A stretch of 64,000 bases of DNA from the NCBI GenBank assembly GCA_013399305.1, contig VXAI01000165.1, forward strand, positions 1,709,832-1,773,831, written 5' to 3'. Each line of letters starts with the position of its first letter. The first letter of the stretch is position 1. This DNA comes from Rostratula benghalensis (taxonomy: Eukaryota; Chordata; Aves; Charadriiformes; Rostratulidae). Of the stretch, positions 38,201 to 46,129 are shown piece by piece. Both the position numbers and the translations under genes were made by a program. The notes under the pieces were generated by a model. The model did no database searches, was not told the origin of the DNA, and was given only the letters and a program-made list of their open reading frames with translations.

Positions 38201-41200
38201 CAAGTATTGGAATGGACCAGTCACTCCAATATCCCATTCGGTTATATAAAAACCTGAAAGATAAGCGTGAAGGACAGATTAGAAAATGGACCTTTCCTTT
38301 TCCACCATACAGACAAGAGACAAGCAGCAAAAAGAACAAGCCATTCGGAAACAAAATCCAGTGTTTGCGCCTTGATCCCTCATGGGAAATCAATTCTGCA
38401 AGGAGGAATTGGGCAATTATGTCAAACACAGAAATGACTTTAGTTTGGGGAAAAAAAAAACAACCAACCAAATCATACAGGACCAGAACTTTAGTTTTCA
38501 GAAAAATATTCCACACAAACAAGGAAAAATTGTCCCTATATGTGGTAGCAGTTGCCTAAACAATAGATTCAACGCTGTGCCTCATGCTCATTGACTCATA
38601 AATACAACAGAGATAGTATCAAGGACAGGGGACCAAAATCAACGTTGCTGTGCAGAGCTGTGCTATGTACTTAACGCATGAAGTCTTTGTAGAGGGATGA
38701 GCTGATGAAAGAAATTTGCTTTCCTGTACCTATCAGATGTGGACTGTAGAGAATGTCCAATCTTGAGTGGAGACTGTCAGGAGTTGAGTTCAGAACTTTC
38801 CAAAATGGGGCTGTCTAGAGGAACCGTATCCTTCTGACCTTCTCATCTTCAACTGACTGAAGGGTTTATCTGCCTGGCCTGAGGGTTTTTTTGGGCTCAG
38901 TGAGTTCCCTTGTGCTGGTCCTTCTGTTTAAATTAAAGCTCCAAAGGTGATGTGCCACTCAATGTGATCCACACTTGGCAAGTGGCAGCAGCAGTGTCTT
39001 GATGCACCAGACAATCAGAGCAGAGACTGAAGCAAGGTTAGAGGAGTACTGAGGTAGGGATGGTAGCCTACAGGTATCTCTTCAAAGCATGTACCTCCAA
39101 CCCAGCTTCTTTGGTTCCTCTAGGAAACCACTCACCAGTGAATGCCCCAGCTTCTCTGCACATGTGCAGAACAGTTGCCACCTCATCATGGCTTAGCAGC
39201 ACAAAAAGCATAGAAGGTAAATGTTCTTTCTGTGGCCTAGTGGTCACAGCACTGCTCTGGGAAGAGAGAAACCCACGCTCATTGCCTGACTTAGCTTTTG
39301 GGATTGCAGTGCTCTTCTTCTATCACCTCTCCAACCAGCAAGCAAAGAAGTAGGTTCCATTTTCATGCTGAAGCTCATTTTCTTCACTCCTCTCCCATAT
39401 TTATCCAGGTATCCTCCCCAGTCTCACTGATCAGGGTTTTCCAACTCTGTATCTCAGAGGGTAGATTCAGCCCAGCATCCTGCCTCTTCTCAAAATGATG
39501 AGAAGCCAATGGGCAACAAAAGGGTTCAGGAACAGGAGCACCAGGCAAAGCAGACCATTATTCAAAACAGCATGGTAAGAGACACTGTCCCTTGTAGGTC
39601 TCAAATATCAAATATGCATTTAAATAGCAATCCTTGTCCCAGTAAAACCATTCCAGAATTGAATTCAGGAATCATTAAAGCACACTGCAGCAAAACCACA
39701 GCAACATAGACTCAGGTCACTACCTCCCCTGACCAGAAACTCACAAGGGTACTCAAGCCCCACCAACTTCAGGAAAGAAGCAGCCAAATCCCAAAAACCT
39801 TCTTGCAACTTCTGACAGTTCAAGCCTGACCTGGATTAAAACCTTTTCCAGTGGATTTTCAGAAAAGGTTGACTTAGACTGGGGCTGACTTCATCTCCAC
39901 ACAAATCCTCAGCAAAAACCTGCTCAGCAAACCCCATGCAAAAAACAACAGGGACAAGATGGTTATGGGGCTGATGATCATCAGCTACAAACTCTGGTCT
40001 TGCAACTGCCCCATCTATTCTGTCCAGGAGTAGAGCACCCACACAGGATCTGGAGGGAAAATCCTTGAGCTCAACAAACATGACCCACCTCCAGGTTCTG
40101 CATAGAAAATATTCAAAGAGCCATAACAAAAGGTGTCTGGTGGGATTCATACATGCTGTTAATAAGAATTAAAAAAAAAAAAAAAAAAGAGAGAAGAGAG
40201 GGCTTCTCTGAAACCTTTGCCAATGCCACCACCAAGAGCTTTCTTAGCTCAGCTTCAGCGCATGCAAGTTTTTGCTCTGATATCCCTTCAAGTGGTCCTC
40301 TGATAGTGTCAGGTCTTCACTTGATGTGCAAATGACTGTTTTAAAATGCTGTTTCCATGGTAGTTATGAACCAGATGAGCCTTCTCCACAAGGAAGAAAA
40401 AAAAAATAGAAATTGCTACACAGACTTGCATTTATAGTTCTGCTCCAGAGGGAACGCAGCCAGGTTCAGAAATTACAGTATCTCCCACATCCTTCATTAA
40501 CCAACATTGAGCTTTCTGTTGCAGTCCATAGCTTGCACACTGGGGATCTATAGTATAACGTAATTAAGTGTAGACACCATACAGAAATGCCCAAAGCAAT
40601 ACATTTTTTAAAATATTTACTTAGATTTAGGAGGCACAAAGCCCTTTCACTGACAGGGACCTCATTGCATATTCAGCCTCGCAGGAAAAAAAAAAAAAAA
40701 AAAAGATAAAAGGCCTGCAGTAATACATTCTAGGCTATAATTTTGCCTTGTCTTTCTAAAGCCCATTTCAATCCCAGAAAAGTCCCTTAAGCCTTTACAA
40801 GTTTAAAATTTTAAAGTTTTAAATTGAAGGAGGCAAGATTTAGATTAGATACTAGAAATAAATTCTTGAGTGTGAGGGTGGTGAGACCCTGGAACAGAGA
40901 AGTTGTGGCTGCCCCATCCCCGGGAGTGTCCAAGGCCAGGTTGGAGGGGGCTTTGAGCAATCTGGTCTGGTGGGAGGTGTCCCTGCCCATGGCAGGGAGG
41001 TTGGAACTCAATGATCTTTAATTTCCCTTCCAACCCAAACCATTCTATGATCCTACATAGGTAAAACCCTACCACTGCCACAATTTAATTTGGTTTTACC
41101 TAGATAAGTGCAAAGAATCATAGAATAGTTGAGGTTGGAAGGGACCTTTCAGATCATTGAGTCCAACCATCAACCCAACACTGACAAAACCATCACTACA

Positions 41201-44200
41201 CCATCCACTGCTGGAGCCTGAATAAGCTGTCTGAACCACAGGCAGGGTTTACTGTGCTCATCTGTAGGTTTCTGGTACCTCTTCAGTCACCTCAGCAGCA
41301 TTTAGAAGACCCTCTGTACATCTGGGTTAAGAAACGAGGAATATTCATAATGAATTCAGGTTCCAAGTACCTTTTTAGCTAAAAGAACCCAGAAGAGAGA
41401 GACTGCAACACATTGTAGTTTCAACTTGGAATAACAAGGCTTTTCATTAGCAAGCAAATAAACTCTATGTCCTTGGCAAGGCATGTAGGACATGAAGTTG
41501 AATGAGCCAGAAAGGTATCTCCACCATAAATAAGTCAATCTACTACAAATAATTCCAACTACTACATGGCATTAAGAGAAGTGTCACCAGCAGACCAAGA
41601 GAAATTGCTCTCCTTTCTGCTCATCACTGATGAGGTGGTACCTGCTTTGGGCTTCCCAGTACAAGGAGGATGTGTAGGGGGATCTGAGGCAGAACTGCCA
41701 AACCACGTGGTCAGGAGGCACTTGGGGAACATAGCTTGCTTGGAAAGCTTGAGGAAACTAGGCTTGTTTAGTCTCACAGGGAATAGGCGATGAAATGATC
41801 TAATTGCCACCCACACTGTCTGACAGATAGTTATGAAGATGATGAAATCAAACTCTTCAAGAGTGGCAGACACTATCTCAAGGGGAAATGGCCCTTAGAG
41901 ATTTGGATTGGAAAAAGTCCCAGAGAAGAGGGGTGTCTTCATCCTTGGGGTTTCAAGACCTCAGTCAACCTAGTCTACTGCTGACAAAAGTCCTCCTTTG
42001 ATGGACTGGCTGGACAGATGCTTCCGGTCTTTCTTCTCCTGCTGTGATGGAACAGGTCAAAGATGTTCAGTGTAGTTCCCTGCACGTGACCTGAGGAAGT
42101 AGAGCTCACAAGGGTGAGCTTCAAAGGGCAGGAATGAGAACAGCAGCTCATCATCCCAGTGTGGTAGCAATTATTTGCCTTAGTTCCACCAGAAAGCCCC
42201 TGCCAGTAACTTGGTGTTGTAAGTCCTGTGCAGAGGTGGTGTTCGTCCCAAAGAACTTTCTCCCTAGTCCAAAAGAGGTCAGGGTTTGCAAATGAATCAG
42301 TGGAGCAGAGAGAAAGGCAAAAGAAACAGAGAAATCTTGTTCACAAATATGTCCCAGAAGAGATAGCCACTGAGGAACAGCAAAGGTGAGGTTTCTAAGA
42401 GCTAGGACCCCATTGCTGTGAGCAGCAACAGGCTCACAGCCCTCTTGGGACCAAGAGGATGGTTTTGTTTCCTTTACACCCCATTTGGCTGAAAACTGTT
42501 CTGTTTTAATGGAGCCCACACATCTGTGCTGGGAGGGAAGATGGCCAGGCTCAAGCTGAACAGACCCAGTGGAAATTGTTTCCTCTCTGCCTGGAACCAG
42601 CGTGGACATAATTAAGACCTCATCCCATGTTATCATCCTCCCTCCAAGCTTTTCCACAGTGTTTCAAGCTGTTTTTTTTCTGAAACCCCGCTGTTCTCCT
42701 CAACCTCTGGTGCCAGTGTGTGTGGAACAGGGATATAATTGAGGTTACGGCACGTATGAAGCGCTGATCCATTTTCAGCACTGAATGGCAAGGCTTGAAG
42801 AGATGTAGTCCTGCTCTCTGGCATCCAGAGAGCCTCTTCCATGACTCCTGTGCACAAGAGGACTTGCTTTTCCAATGCCATCAGTCTAAAAGCGCTTCTA
42901 AAACCCTGCACACACCAGATTCCACAGCAGGGGAAGGTGCTTTGGTCTCCAGGTGATACCTATGGGCATTTTAAAGCTCAAATACCTCTTGCATCCAGAG
43001 CAGACCTCCCACACCTTCTCCCATTCCTACATGAATATTTGGGAACCCAAAACTTTGTTGTGTCGAGGCTGCAATGCCCATTCACAACATCCACAGGGCT
43101 TTACTTCATCTCTGGCATGAGGGTGTTGGTTTTGCTTTCAGCCCTTCCTCAACTTAAAGCTAAGCCAGATTTGACTTTGCACTGGAGCAAACCAGGAGTA
43201 TTCACATCCTTTACTGAAGGTATGAACTGAAAGAAAGAGGAGTTCCAAAATACCCTTTTTTAAAAAGGCACTTTTTTTTTCATGCTAGTACTATAAATAA
43301 TAATACATGATAGTTTAAGCTCTCAGAGTGTGCATCTGAGCAAAGAGAAATACCGCACTCCCGGGAGGAGACAGCTCACGTCATGAAGTTAGTAAACACT
43401 ATCCCTCACACAACTTCAACACCTAAAGCAGATGATTTATGTAAGGGATCAACTACCCCCTGGGTTTTAAAACGCACTTTACATATTATCTTTGACAAGA
43501 AGATGATGTCAAAGGAGTTTGGTTAGAAGAGATCCCAAGGTGCTGTCAAAATGTCTTAAGAGGCTGCTGAGATGGCAAAAGGGAGAATAATTTCCAGCAC
43601 TGGGGGGAGCTGGCAACACCCTGAACTCCCCAGCACTCCCACTGGAAAGCTTGTTTTCAGCTCCTTCCAACTTTACAACATTTTCCACAACTGTGTCTGC
43701 TTCAAGACGAATTTTTGTCACTTATATTTTGTGGAAAGTTGCAGCCGAGTTGCTCAGTCACTTCCAGAAACAGCCAGCCATAGAAACAAACAAACAAACA
43801 AGAACCCAAAAGCATCTACATGATTTCAGCACCAACTTTGGTTTCACATGCTCTTCACCAGAAAGCACACCTGCCCCAAAACTCCATTATGGCCACACAA
43901 TGGAGACATGAGGAGACATTACATCAGTGAAGACAAGCAGAAGCTGCTCTTCTTTGGTCTCACTTCCCACCTCCCTTTCCCTGACTGTCATTAACAAGTC
44001 CATCTGAAGAACCGAAATGCATCCAACCCAACATCAAGCAGTTCTTAGAAGTGTATGACAGCAGCCAAATTTGTTAAGGGTTCGACCTCTCTTAACAGGA
44101 AAACTCTACTCACCAGTTGATTTCATTGTAGTCATTGTGAACTTCCCACCAGAAGTAAAACCAGACCAGGGTCAGGAAGAAGGATGATGTGAGGATGAGA

Positions 44201-44217
44201 AACCACAGGCGCTCCCA
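2151..44217 (-). CDS. GDPD5: GDPD5 (GDE2), partial gene, 12 exons placed, both ends missing
   Basis: Six-transmembrane glycerophosphodiester phosphodiesterase. By family knowledge, GDE2 sits at the plasma membrane with its catalytic domain outside the cell, cleaves GPI anchors and glycerophosphocholine, and promotes motor neuron differentiation. Twelve exons join in frame to 1439 nt. Partial-protein layout: TM1 in residues about 5-25, TM2 about 49-75, TM3 about 87-108, TM4 about 122-142, TM5 about 154-177, phosphodiesterase domain about 190-450, TM6 about 456-478. Catalytic motifs seen are HRG (194-196), PEN (202-204) and HD (236-237); the two histidines are 42 apart, as I recall for the human enzyme (H233 and H275). 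Several N-glycosylation sequons occur (NWT, NQS, NTS, NIT, NLS). The close paralogue GDPD4 is the main alternative, but the sequence follows GDPD5 closely through TM1-TM5. The oddity is a six-Phe block in exon g. Confidence 0.92.
2234..3108 (-). other. GDPD5 intron k-l
   Basis: An 875-bp intron with GT and AG ends on the coding strand. I see no repeat, RNA gene or further exon in it. Confidence 0.85.
3109..3256 (-). CDS. GDPD5: GDPD5 exon k: C-terminal part of phosphodiesterase domain
   Basis: A 148-nt exon that completes the Arg codon and encodes [26 protein letters not shown] and [19 protein letters not shown]. The VNEPW and VTSD motifs are the usual end of the GDPD barrel. The acceptor is TGGCAG and the donor GTAAGC; phase 0 at the end. 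A Gln at 3169-3171 sits where I recall Pro in GDPD5. Confidence 0.94.
3257..5205 (-). other. GDPD5 intron j-k
   Basis: Mostly unique sequence. G runs at 4201-4209 and 4259-4266 and T/A tracts at 4477-4533 are the only low-complexity parts. No CR1 was recognised. Confidence 0.85.
5206..5363 (-). CDS. GDPD5: GDPD5 exon j: phosphodiesterase domain
   Basis: A 158-nt exon starting [18 protein letters not shown] and ending [14 protein letters not shown] plus two bases of an Arg codon. The acceptor is CCGCAG; the donor GTACAG departs from consensus at the fourth to sixth intron bases. The FQQTSG segment matches GDPD5. Confidence 0.93.
5509..5606 (-). repeat. CR1 LINE 3' end fragment
   Basis: Begins TAGAATCATAGAATGG, the reverse complement of the CR1 tail, and continues through the GGACCTTAAAGACCACC and CCCTGGGCAGGGACA segments before stopping at the next, oppositely oriented CR1. 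Confidence 0.9.
5607..6029 (+). repeat. CR1 LINE 3' part
   Basis: Runs from just before GGGTTCAGCCTGGAGAAAAG to the tail TTTTATGATTCTATTG. Several small deletions (for example the loss between CCCTGGCCC and AGAGAAGC) mark it as an inactive remnant. Confidence 0.92.
6731..6866. promoter_or_regulatory. Candidate intronic enhancer motif cluster
   Basis: Within 136 bp of unique sequence there are three CAGATG E-boxes (6770, 6842, 6861), one CTAAAAATAG that fits the MEF2 consensus (6780-6789) and two TAATTG homeobox-like sites (6731, 6852). Motif presence is seen; function is inferred. Confidence 0.3.
7320..7397 (+). repeat. CR1 tail fragment
   Basis: Only the last part remains: GACCTTTAAAGGTCCCTTCC followed by ATTGTATGATTCTA. 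The boundary at the left is approximate. Confidence 0.75.
7475..7965 (-). repeat. Old, diverged CR1 LINE
   Basis: On the minus strand it follows the CR1 3' layout but is far more diverged than the other copies: GGGAAGGGACCTCAGGAGAT, a central AATTTATGACCATTC region, and a far end near AGCCCCACACTGAACACA, typical of older avian CR1 subfamilies. Confidence 0.75.
8198..8416 (-). CDS. GDPD5: GDPD5 exon i: middle of phosphodiesterase domain
   Basis: A 219-nt exon of 73 codons, phase 0 at both ends, starting [14 protein letters not shown] and ending ASGIRQQA. It carries sequons NQS, NTS and NIT, consistent with an extracellular domain. The acceptor is TTTCAG and the donor GTGAGT. Confidence 0.94.
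8640..9515 (+). repeat. CR1 LINE with reverse-transcriptase C-terminal remnants
   Basis: The left part encodes pieces like [19 protein letters not shown] (thumb-side segment of the CR1 reverse transcriptase); the right part runs to TCATTCAATGATTCTAC. Frames are interrupted, including a stop near 9072. It is antisense to GDPD5. Confidence 0.93.
9640..10140 (+). repeat. CR1 LINE fragment lacking its 3' end
   Basis: Begins at the reverse-transcriptase motif corresponding to SILGPVL...IFID and continues into the [16 protein letters not shown] segment. It stops at GGGGCCTCAACACAGG, where a run of A begins; the normal CR1 tail is absent. Confidence 0.9.
10141..10224. repeat. A-rich tracts after truncated CR1
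   Basis: Two A runs (10140-10151 and 10199-10216) flank about 47 bp of non-CR1 sequence. Their origin is unclear. Confidence 0.7.
10703..10853 (-). CDS. GDPD5: GDPD5 exon h: second catalytic histidine
   Basis: A 151-nt exon that completes a Ser codon and then has 50 codons beginning [20 protein letters not shown] and ending NAGEWFLQ. The His-Asp at 10823-10828 is the second catalytic motif; LRRTTN is typical of the family. The acceptor is TTGCAG and the donor GTGTGT, which is weaker than the GTGAGT or GTAAGT used by most other exons here. Confidence 0.94.
11690..11973 (+). repeat. CR1 3' end with duplicated tail
   Basis: The body (GGGGCTGCCCAGAGAGGTTG, GGAGACATTCAAACC, TTGGACTGGATGAGC) belongs to a CR1 subfamily whose tail reads CCCTGAAATTCTGTGATTAT. 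The last 59 bp, plus 3' flanking sequence, are present twice. Confidence 0.88.
11856..11973 (+). repeat. 59-bp exact tandem duplication
   Basis: Copy one is 11856-11914 and copy two 11915-11973; the two read the same throughout by eye. The unit contains the CR1 end plus the flank GAAGACATAGATAAGGG, so the duplication happened after insertion. Confidence 0.92.
12211..12310. repeat. Alternating T and A tracts
   Basis: A T run, an A run, a second T run and a second A run follow one another within 100 bp and could fold back. No retroelement body is attached. Confidence 0.8.
13787..13818. repeat. Purine microsatellite (GGA type)
   Basis: About ten imperfect GGA or GAA triplets on the plus strand. 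Confidence 0.8.
14105..14507 (+). repeat. CR1 LINE 3' part
   Basis: Contains GGTGTTCAGCCTGGAGAAAA and GGGTGGATATTAAG, then the variant tail AGTGTTGGGTTGATGG ending in GTGATTCTGAG. This variant tail is shared with the copy at 50270-50516. Confidence 0.9.
14766..14848 (-). CDS. GDPD5: GDPD5 exon g: catalytic Glu exon with an in-frame 18-T block
   Basis: This 83-nt exon reads [10 protein letters not shown], six Phe, then [11 protein letters not shown] and two bases of a Ser codon. Glu of PEN (14837-14839) and Asp of QAD (14777-14779) match metal-binding or catalytic positions of the GDPD fold. Normal GDPD5 has a polar helix segment of six residues (RKALEQ in human, from memory) where the six TTT codons stand at 14801-14818. 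The exon keeps frame and expected length. The acceptor TTCATAG follows a run of 26 T; the donor is GTAAGC. Exon identity is secure, but the bases inside the T block are doubtful. Confidence 0.85.
14801..14818 (-). other. 18-nt homopolymer inside catalytic exon (six Phe codons)
   Basis: Eighteen consecutive A on the plus strand (T on the coding strand) lie between codons for MSF and KTYG in exon g. The tract is exactly six codons, starts on a codon boundary and replaces a conserved polar segment without changing length. A longer run of the same base (14858-14883) is the polypyrimidine tract of the same exon, 40 nt away, and could have been the source of a slippage or assembly error. Confidence 0.9.
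14849..14883 (-). promoter_or_regulatory. Splice acceptor of exon g with a 26-T polypyrimidine tract
   Basis: On the coding strand a run of 26 T is followed by CCTTCATAG and then the exon. It is a strong acceptor by composition, but such a run is unstable and hard to sequence. Confidence 0.8.
16160..16240 (-). repeat. CR1 3' end fragment
   Basis: The reverse-complement tail TTTCATAGAACAGTTTGGGT is followed by AGAAGGGACCTTAAAG, then decays into unrelated sequence. Confidence 0.8.
18175..18665 (-). repeat. CR1 LINE 3' part
   Basis: Starts TAGAATCATAGGATGG and continues through CTCCAGGCTGGACAACCCC and CCATGTCCTTCTCACG in the reverse-complement order of CR1. It is sense relative to GDPD5. Confidence 0.92.
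19543..19610 (-). repeat. CR1 3' end fragment
   Basis: ATCATAGAATTTCCTAGGG then GGAAGGAACCTTTCAAGTCA: a diverged CR1 tail about 60 bp long. Confidence 0.75.
20814..20864. repeat. 25-bp imperfect tandem duplication
   Basis: AGAGCCCTTAAA occurs at 20814 and 20839, followed by similar A- and C-rich sequence. Confidence 0.7.
21098..21690 (+). repeat. CR1 LINE 3' part
   Basis: Starts at TTGGGCTGCACCAAAAGAAG and runs to CCATTCTATGACC. It is one of the less diverged copies here; two plus-strand frames stay open for about 90 and 119 codons. Confidence 0.93.
22738..22795. repeat. 29-bp imperfect tandem duplication
   Basis: The unit beginning CAGACACTTGCTC occurs at 22738 and again at 22767 with a few substitutions. 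It is not part of a recognised element. Confidence 0.85.
24268..24760 (-). repeat. Diverged CR1 LINE
   Basis: Begins TTCATAGAATTGTAGAG and contains GTGACTCCACCACTGCCCTG and CTCCAGGCTGAACATCCCC. This is an older subfamily layout than most copies here. Sense to GDPD5. Confidence 0.9.
25276..25400 (-). repeat. CR1 3' end fragment
   Basis: AATCTTAGAATCATTACAG followed by TTGGAAGATATCTTTAAG and AAGTCCAATCTTTAGCC: a diverged tail of the older CR1 type. Confidence 0.82.
26108..26401 (-). repeat. CR1 LINE 3' part
   Basis: Starts CACAGAATGTTTCAGG and runs through GGGATGGGGCAGCCACAGC to the CCTCATCCTATCACTCC region, where it is truncated. Confidence 0.92.
27201..27346 (-). CDS. GDPD5: GDPD5 exon f: TM5 and first catalytic motif (HRG)
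   Basis: A 146-nt exon that completes a Thr codon and encodes TM5 ([19 protein letters not shown]), the linker [15 protein letters not shown] and then [13 protein letters not shown] at 27210-27218 supplies the first catalytic histidine of the GDPD TIM-barrel domain. The acceptor is CTCTCAG and the donor GTGAGT; the exon ends in phase 0. Confidence 0.94.
27347..31116 (-). other. GDPD5 intron e-f
   Basis: One short CR1 tail (28897-29053) and many homopolymer tracts (T at 28245-28258 and 28308-28327; A at 29481-29553, 29897-29920 and 29960-29977). The remainder is unique with no recognised element. Confidence 0.8.
28897..29053 (+). repeat. CR1 3' end fragment
   Basis: The last 157 bp of a CR1, from GTGGCTGCCCCATCCCTGG to CCATTCTATGATTCTAT. 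Confidence 0.92.
31117..31210 (-). CDS. GDPD5: GDPD5 exon e: TM4
   Basis: A 94-nt exon of 31 codons plus the first base of a Thr codon. The acceptor is CTGCAG and the donor GTGAGT. It reads [14 protein letters not shown] and then [19 protein letters not shown]4 followed by a short basic cytoplasmic loop. Confidence 0.93.
31330..31390 (+). repeat. CR1 tail fragment
   Basis: TCGGACTCAATCTCAGAGG and TCCCTTCCAACCATGAAG then GATTCTGT: the end of a CR1 only. Confidence 0.75.
31705..32368 (+). repeat. CR1 LINE with internal deletion
   Basis: Starts at the reverse-transcriptase region (CCAGTACTATGTCATACC), shows a deletion near 31818-31845 where two distant CR1 segments abut, then continues to AACTGTTCTATGAATACC. 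Confidence 0.9.
33201..33299 (-). CDS. GDPD5: GDPD5 exon d: TM3
   Basis: A 99-nt exon of 33 codons, phase 0 at both ends. The acceptor is TTGCAG and the donor GTAAGT. It encodes TM3 ([16 protein letters not shown]) followed by [16 protein letters not shown], an acidic, Trp-rich loop conserved in GDPD5. Confidence 0.93.
33640..33844 (+). repeat. CR1 3' end fragment
   Basis: From the GAGATGGTCCCAGATCC region to CCATTCTAGGATTCT. It lies 341 bp upstream of exon d, in the antisense orientation. Confidence 0.88.
34679..35370 (-). repeat. CR1 LINE 3' part, relatively well preserved
   Basis: Starts ATAGAATCACAGAACGG and covers nearly 700 bp of CR1 up to CAAGTCCTGCTTCTCAGG. Minus-strand frames of 76-85 codons remain. 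It is sense to GDPD5. Confidence 0.94.
35757..35777. promoter_or_regulatory. 21-bp perfect palindrome containing an AP-1 site
   Basis: TTAATGACTC, one central T and GAGTCATTAA form a perfect inverted repeat. TGAGTCA at 35767-35773 is the AP-1 consensus. Regulatory use is an inference. Confidence 0.4.
36624..36680. repeat. A-rich microsatellite with period about 9
   Basis: Runs of about eight A punctuated by single G, repeated several times, ending in a longer A run. Confidence 0.85.
37499..37558 (-). CDS. GDPD5: GDPD5 exon c: end of TM2 and intracellular loop
   Basis: A 60-nt exon of exactly 20 codons, phase 0 at both ends, beginning [10 protein letters not shown] and ending HWLHK. The acceptor is TTCCCAG and the donor GTAAAT. 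It finishes TM2 and enters the polar loop typical of GDPD5. Confidence 0.93.
37559..38159 (-). other. GDPD5 intron b-c
   Basis: A 601-bp intron with no repeat or additional exon visible. Confidence 0.88.
38160..38253 (-). CDS. GDPD5: GDPD5 exon b: extracellular loop and start of TM2
   Basis: This 94-nt exon completes the split Trp and reads [12 protein letters not shown], then the hydrophobic [18 protein letters not shown]. The acceptor is TTTCAG and the donor GTGAGT; the exon ends in phase 0. [10 protein letters not shown] is strongly characteristic of GDPD5. Confidence 0.93.
40815..41056 (+). repeat. CR1 3' end fragment
   Basis: Runs from TTTAAATTGAAGGAGGC to ACCATTCTATGATCCTACA. A short deletion removes the usual segment before AGAGAAGTTGTGGC. 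Confidence 0.9.
41113..41210 (-). repeat. CR1 3' end fragment
   Basis: AAGAATCATAGAATAGTTG then GGTTGGAAGGGACCTTTCAG and the older-type AGTCCAACCATCAACCC segment. Confidence 0.88.
41568..41920 (+). repeat. Very diverged CR1 LINE
   Basis: AAGAGAAGTGTCACCAGCAG and GCTTGAGGAAACTAGGCTTG keep the order of CR1 landmarks, but similarity is patchy. The call depends on the pattern rather than on any intact motif. Confidence 0.6.
43785..43801. repeat. CAAA microsatellite
   Basis: Four CAAA-type units in a row. Confidence 0.7.
44114..44217 (-). CDS. GDPD5: GDPD5 exon a: first transmembrane segment
   Basis: This 104-nt exon begins in phase 0 with WERLWFLI and ends NEIN plus two bases of a split Trp codon. 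The acceptor is CCACAG and the donor is GTGAGT. It encodes TM1, rich in Leu, Phe and Trp ([12 protein letters not shown]), followed by an acidic loop. The first residue corresponds to about residue 40 of the human protein, so one or more upstream coding exons with the start codon are missing. Confidence 0.92.
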
Positions 44218-44317
44218 CTGTGGACAGAAAGAGAAGCCAGCATTAACACTATCCCATTTCAGGGCCAGTGCCTCATCCTGTCCCACATCTCACCTAGAAG
44301 CTGGTGAGATCAGATGG

Positions 44318-44393
44318 AGGACATTTGGTGCCCATGGCAGGGGAGTTTGGAACTAGATGATCTTTAAGGTCCCTTTCAACCCAAAGCATGATT
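44318..44393 (+). repeat. CR1 tail fragment
   Basis: GCCCATGGCAGGGGAGTTTG then GATGATCTTTAAGGTCCC and AAGCATGAT; about 75 bp, just upstream of exon a. Confidence 0.85.
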
Positions 44394-46129
44394 TCCAAGG
44401 GCACGTTTCAGACATTTCACCCCTGGGGGAGGTGGGAGATGCAACCCTGTTCCCCAGCTCTTAGCAGAGGGCTCACTGATATAGAGGCATCCTCTACAGG
44501 ACTAGAAGAGCATTTCTCCATTTCCCAGGATGTGTGGAAGGAAGGAGCATTTCTGGAAAATTCAGGTTTGGGATGGAGTATTTTTGGTTTGTGGGGTAGG
44601 TGGTTTTTTTTTTTTATTTGAAGCTATTGTTTCATCAACTTTTCCATTCATACACAAGAGAGGCCACTTGACCTCTTGCCCTCTCATGGGTTCAGTCTAA
44701 ATGACTGAGTCATCACCCCATAGCAAAGGCTACACAGCCATTTAGGGATGCTTCTAGTACACAGCCACGTGAACTCCTTCCCCCCCCAGGCACTCAAGAT
44801 CCCACAGAGCCAAGCCACCCATCCACAACATCTATTCCCACCACCACCACACATGTGTTTTGCGAATGGCACAGCAGGAGGAGAGACCACACCAGCATTG
44901 GATGAAAGATATTTGCACCAATCTTCGGTTTTGGTTAACGCTTCAATTAATAATCCATACCCCCAAAGAATAAATAAATAAAAAAAGCACCCTAAAACAT
45001 CTGTTCAGTGCCCCACTCCAATAGTGTGGGTAACCACAAGGGCATCCTTGAAGGGAAGAGTGTGGGGAGAAAACTGTCCCTAACCAGCACCATTCCCATG
45101 TGCTCCTTGTTGCTTTTACTCTGCAGACATTAAATAGTCCCCATATGTTTCCATTTCAACCAGCATCCAGTCCATTCCGAACAAAACACTGAAATAAATT
45201 CAACTAGGGAAAAAAAAAAAATAAGTTATTCAAATGAATCCTCTCCTCCCAGAATGAGCAAGAAGGGTTGAAAAATGACGAAGTGTCTGAGCAGCTCTGC
45301 TGCTGTGATTCCTCTCTAGACCCTGAGCACACCATTCATCTCTTTGGAAAATGCCCTTTTCTCTAGGGAACGGTCTCACGGCTTTTCAATTATGCAAAAC
45401 AACAGAACCAATATAAACACTGATTTGGAGATATAAGGAACATTACTATTCTTTGCCTTCCCTTTCCACCTTAAGGGGCCAAAGCTATTTACTTCGCCAT
45501 GCTTTGACTGTGTTTCATCGCTCTGGATCCAGGCACCCACCTCCAGGCATCACCCTGGATACCAATCTCGTGATACAGCTCTTCCTTGTCCGCTCCATCT
45601 CATAAAAAGAAAGAGAAAGCAATAAAAAGGGCTGGAATTATTTAACTTTTCCTGCACCAAAAATGATGTCTTCTGCTAGAAATTCCCAGTTCTTGGCCAG
45701 GGGTTAGGAGTTAAAGCTTTTCTTCAGCTAAAATCAAGTTTGTTATCCAACTTCGATCAAACCTCAGTAGCACCAGGTGCCTAATTCCCACATGGGGCTT
45801 TCTTTTCCAGATAAATGGGGCAAAAGGAACCGTAAGGTTGTACAAAGGGACTTCTAACAGAGCACCTGCTAAGTGTTTTCAAAACCACACAGCCAAAACT
45901 CCTTTGCCATGACCTTAGAGACCTTATTTTCTCCCCATCTCATGCACAGGCCTGCGCCTACATGCACAGGTGACCTCCTGGAGGGAAAGTATGAGGTTGA
46001 AATATTTTTTTTTTCCCTCCAGACACCACACCTTTGGTATCACCGTGCCAGCCATAGCGTTTATGTCACCTCCACAGCTGACACAAGCCTTCCTCAGTCC
46101 AAAGAGCAGCAGTAAGGCTGAAACTTTTT

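Larger units (their letters stand above)
38254..44113 (-). other. GDPD5 intron a-b
   Basis: CR1 pieces at 40815-41056, 41113-41210 and (old) 41568-41920; A runs at 40168-40186 and 40685-40704; CAAA repeat at 43785-43801. The stretches 38254-40800 and 41930-44113 hold nothing else I can name. Confidence 0.85.

Noticed and set aside
38052..38522. 156-codon minus-strand frame around exon b
   Set aside because: Only 38160-38253 matches GDPD5; the rest is intron read-through across clear splice sites.
42151..42657. 168-codon minus-strand open frame in intron a-b
   Set aside because: No motif, no splice context and no similarity I recognise; length is plausible by chance in 64 kb.
2151..44217. 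Assignment to the paralogue GDPD4 instead of GDPD5
   Set aside because: [25 protein letters not shown] and the exon h and i sequences follow GDPD5 very closely as I remember it; a database search would settle it.
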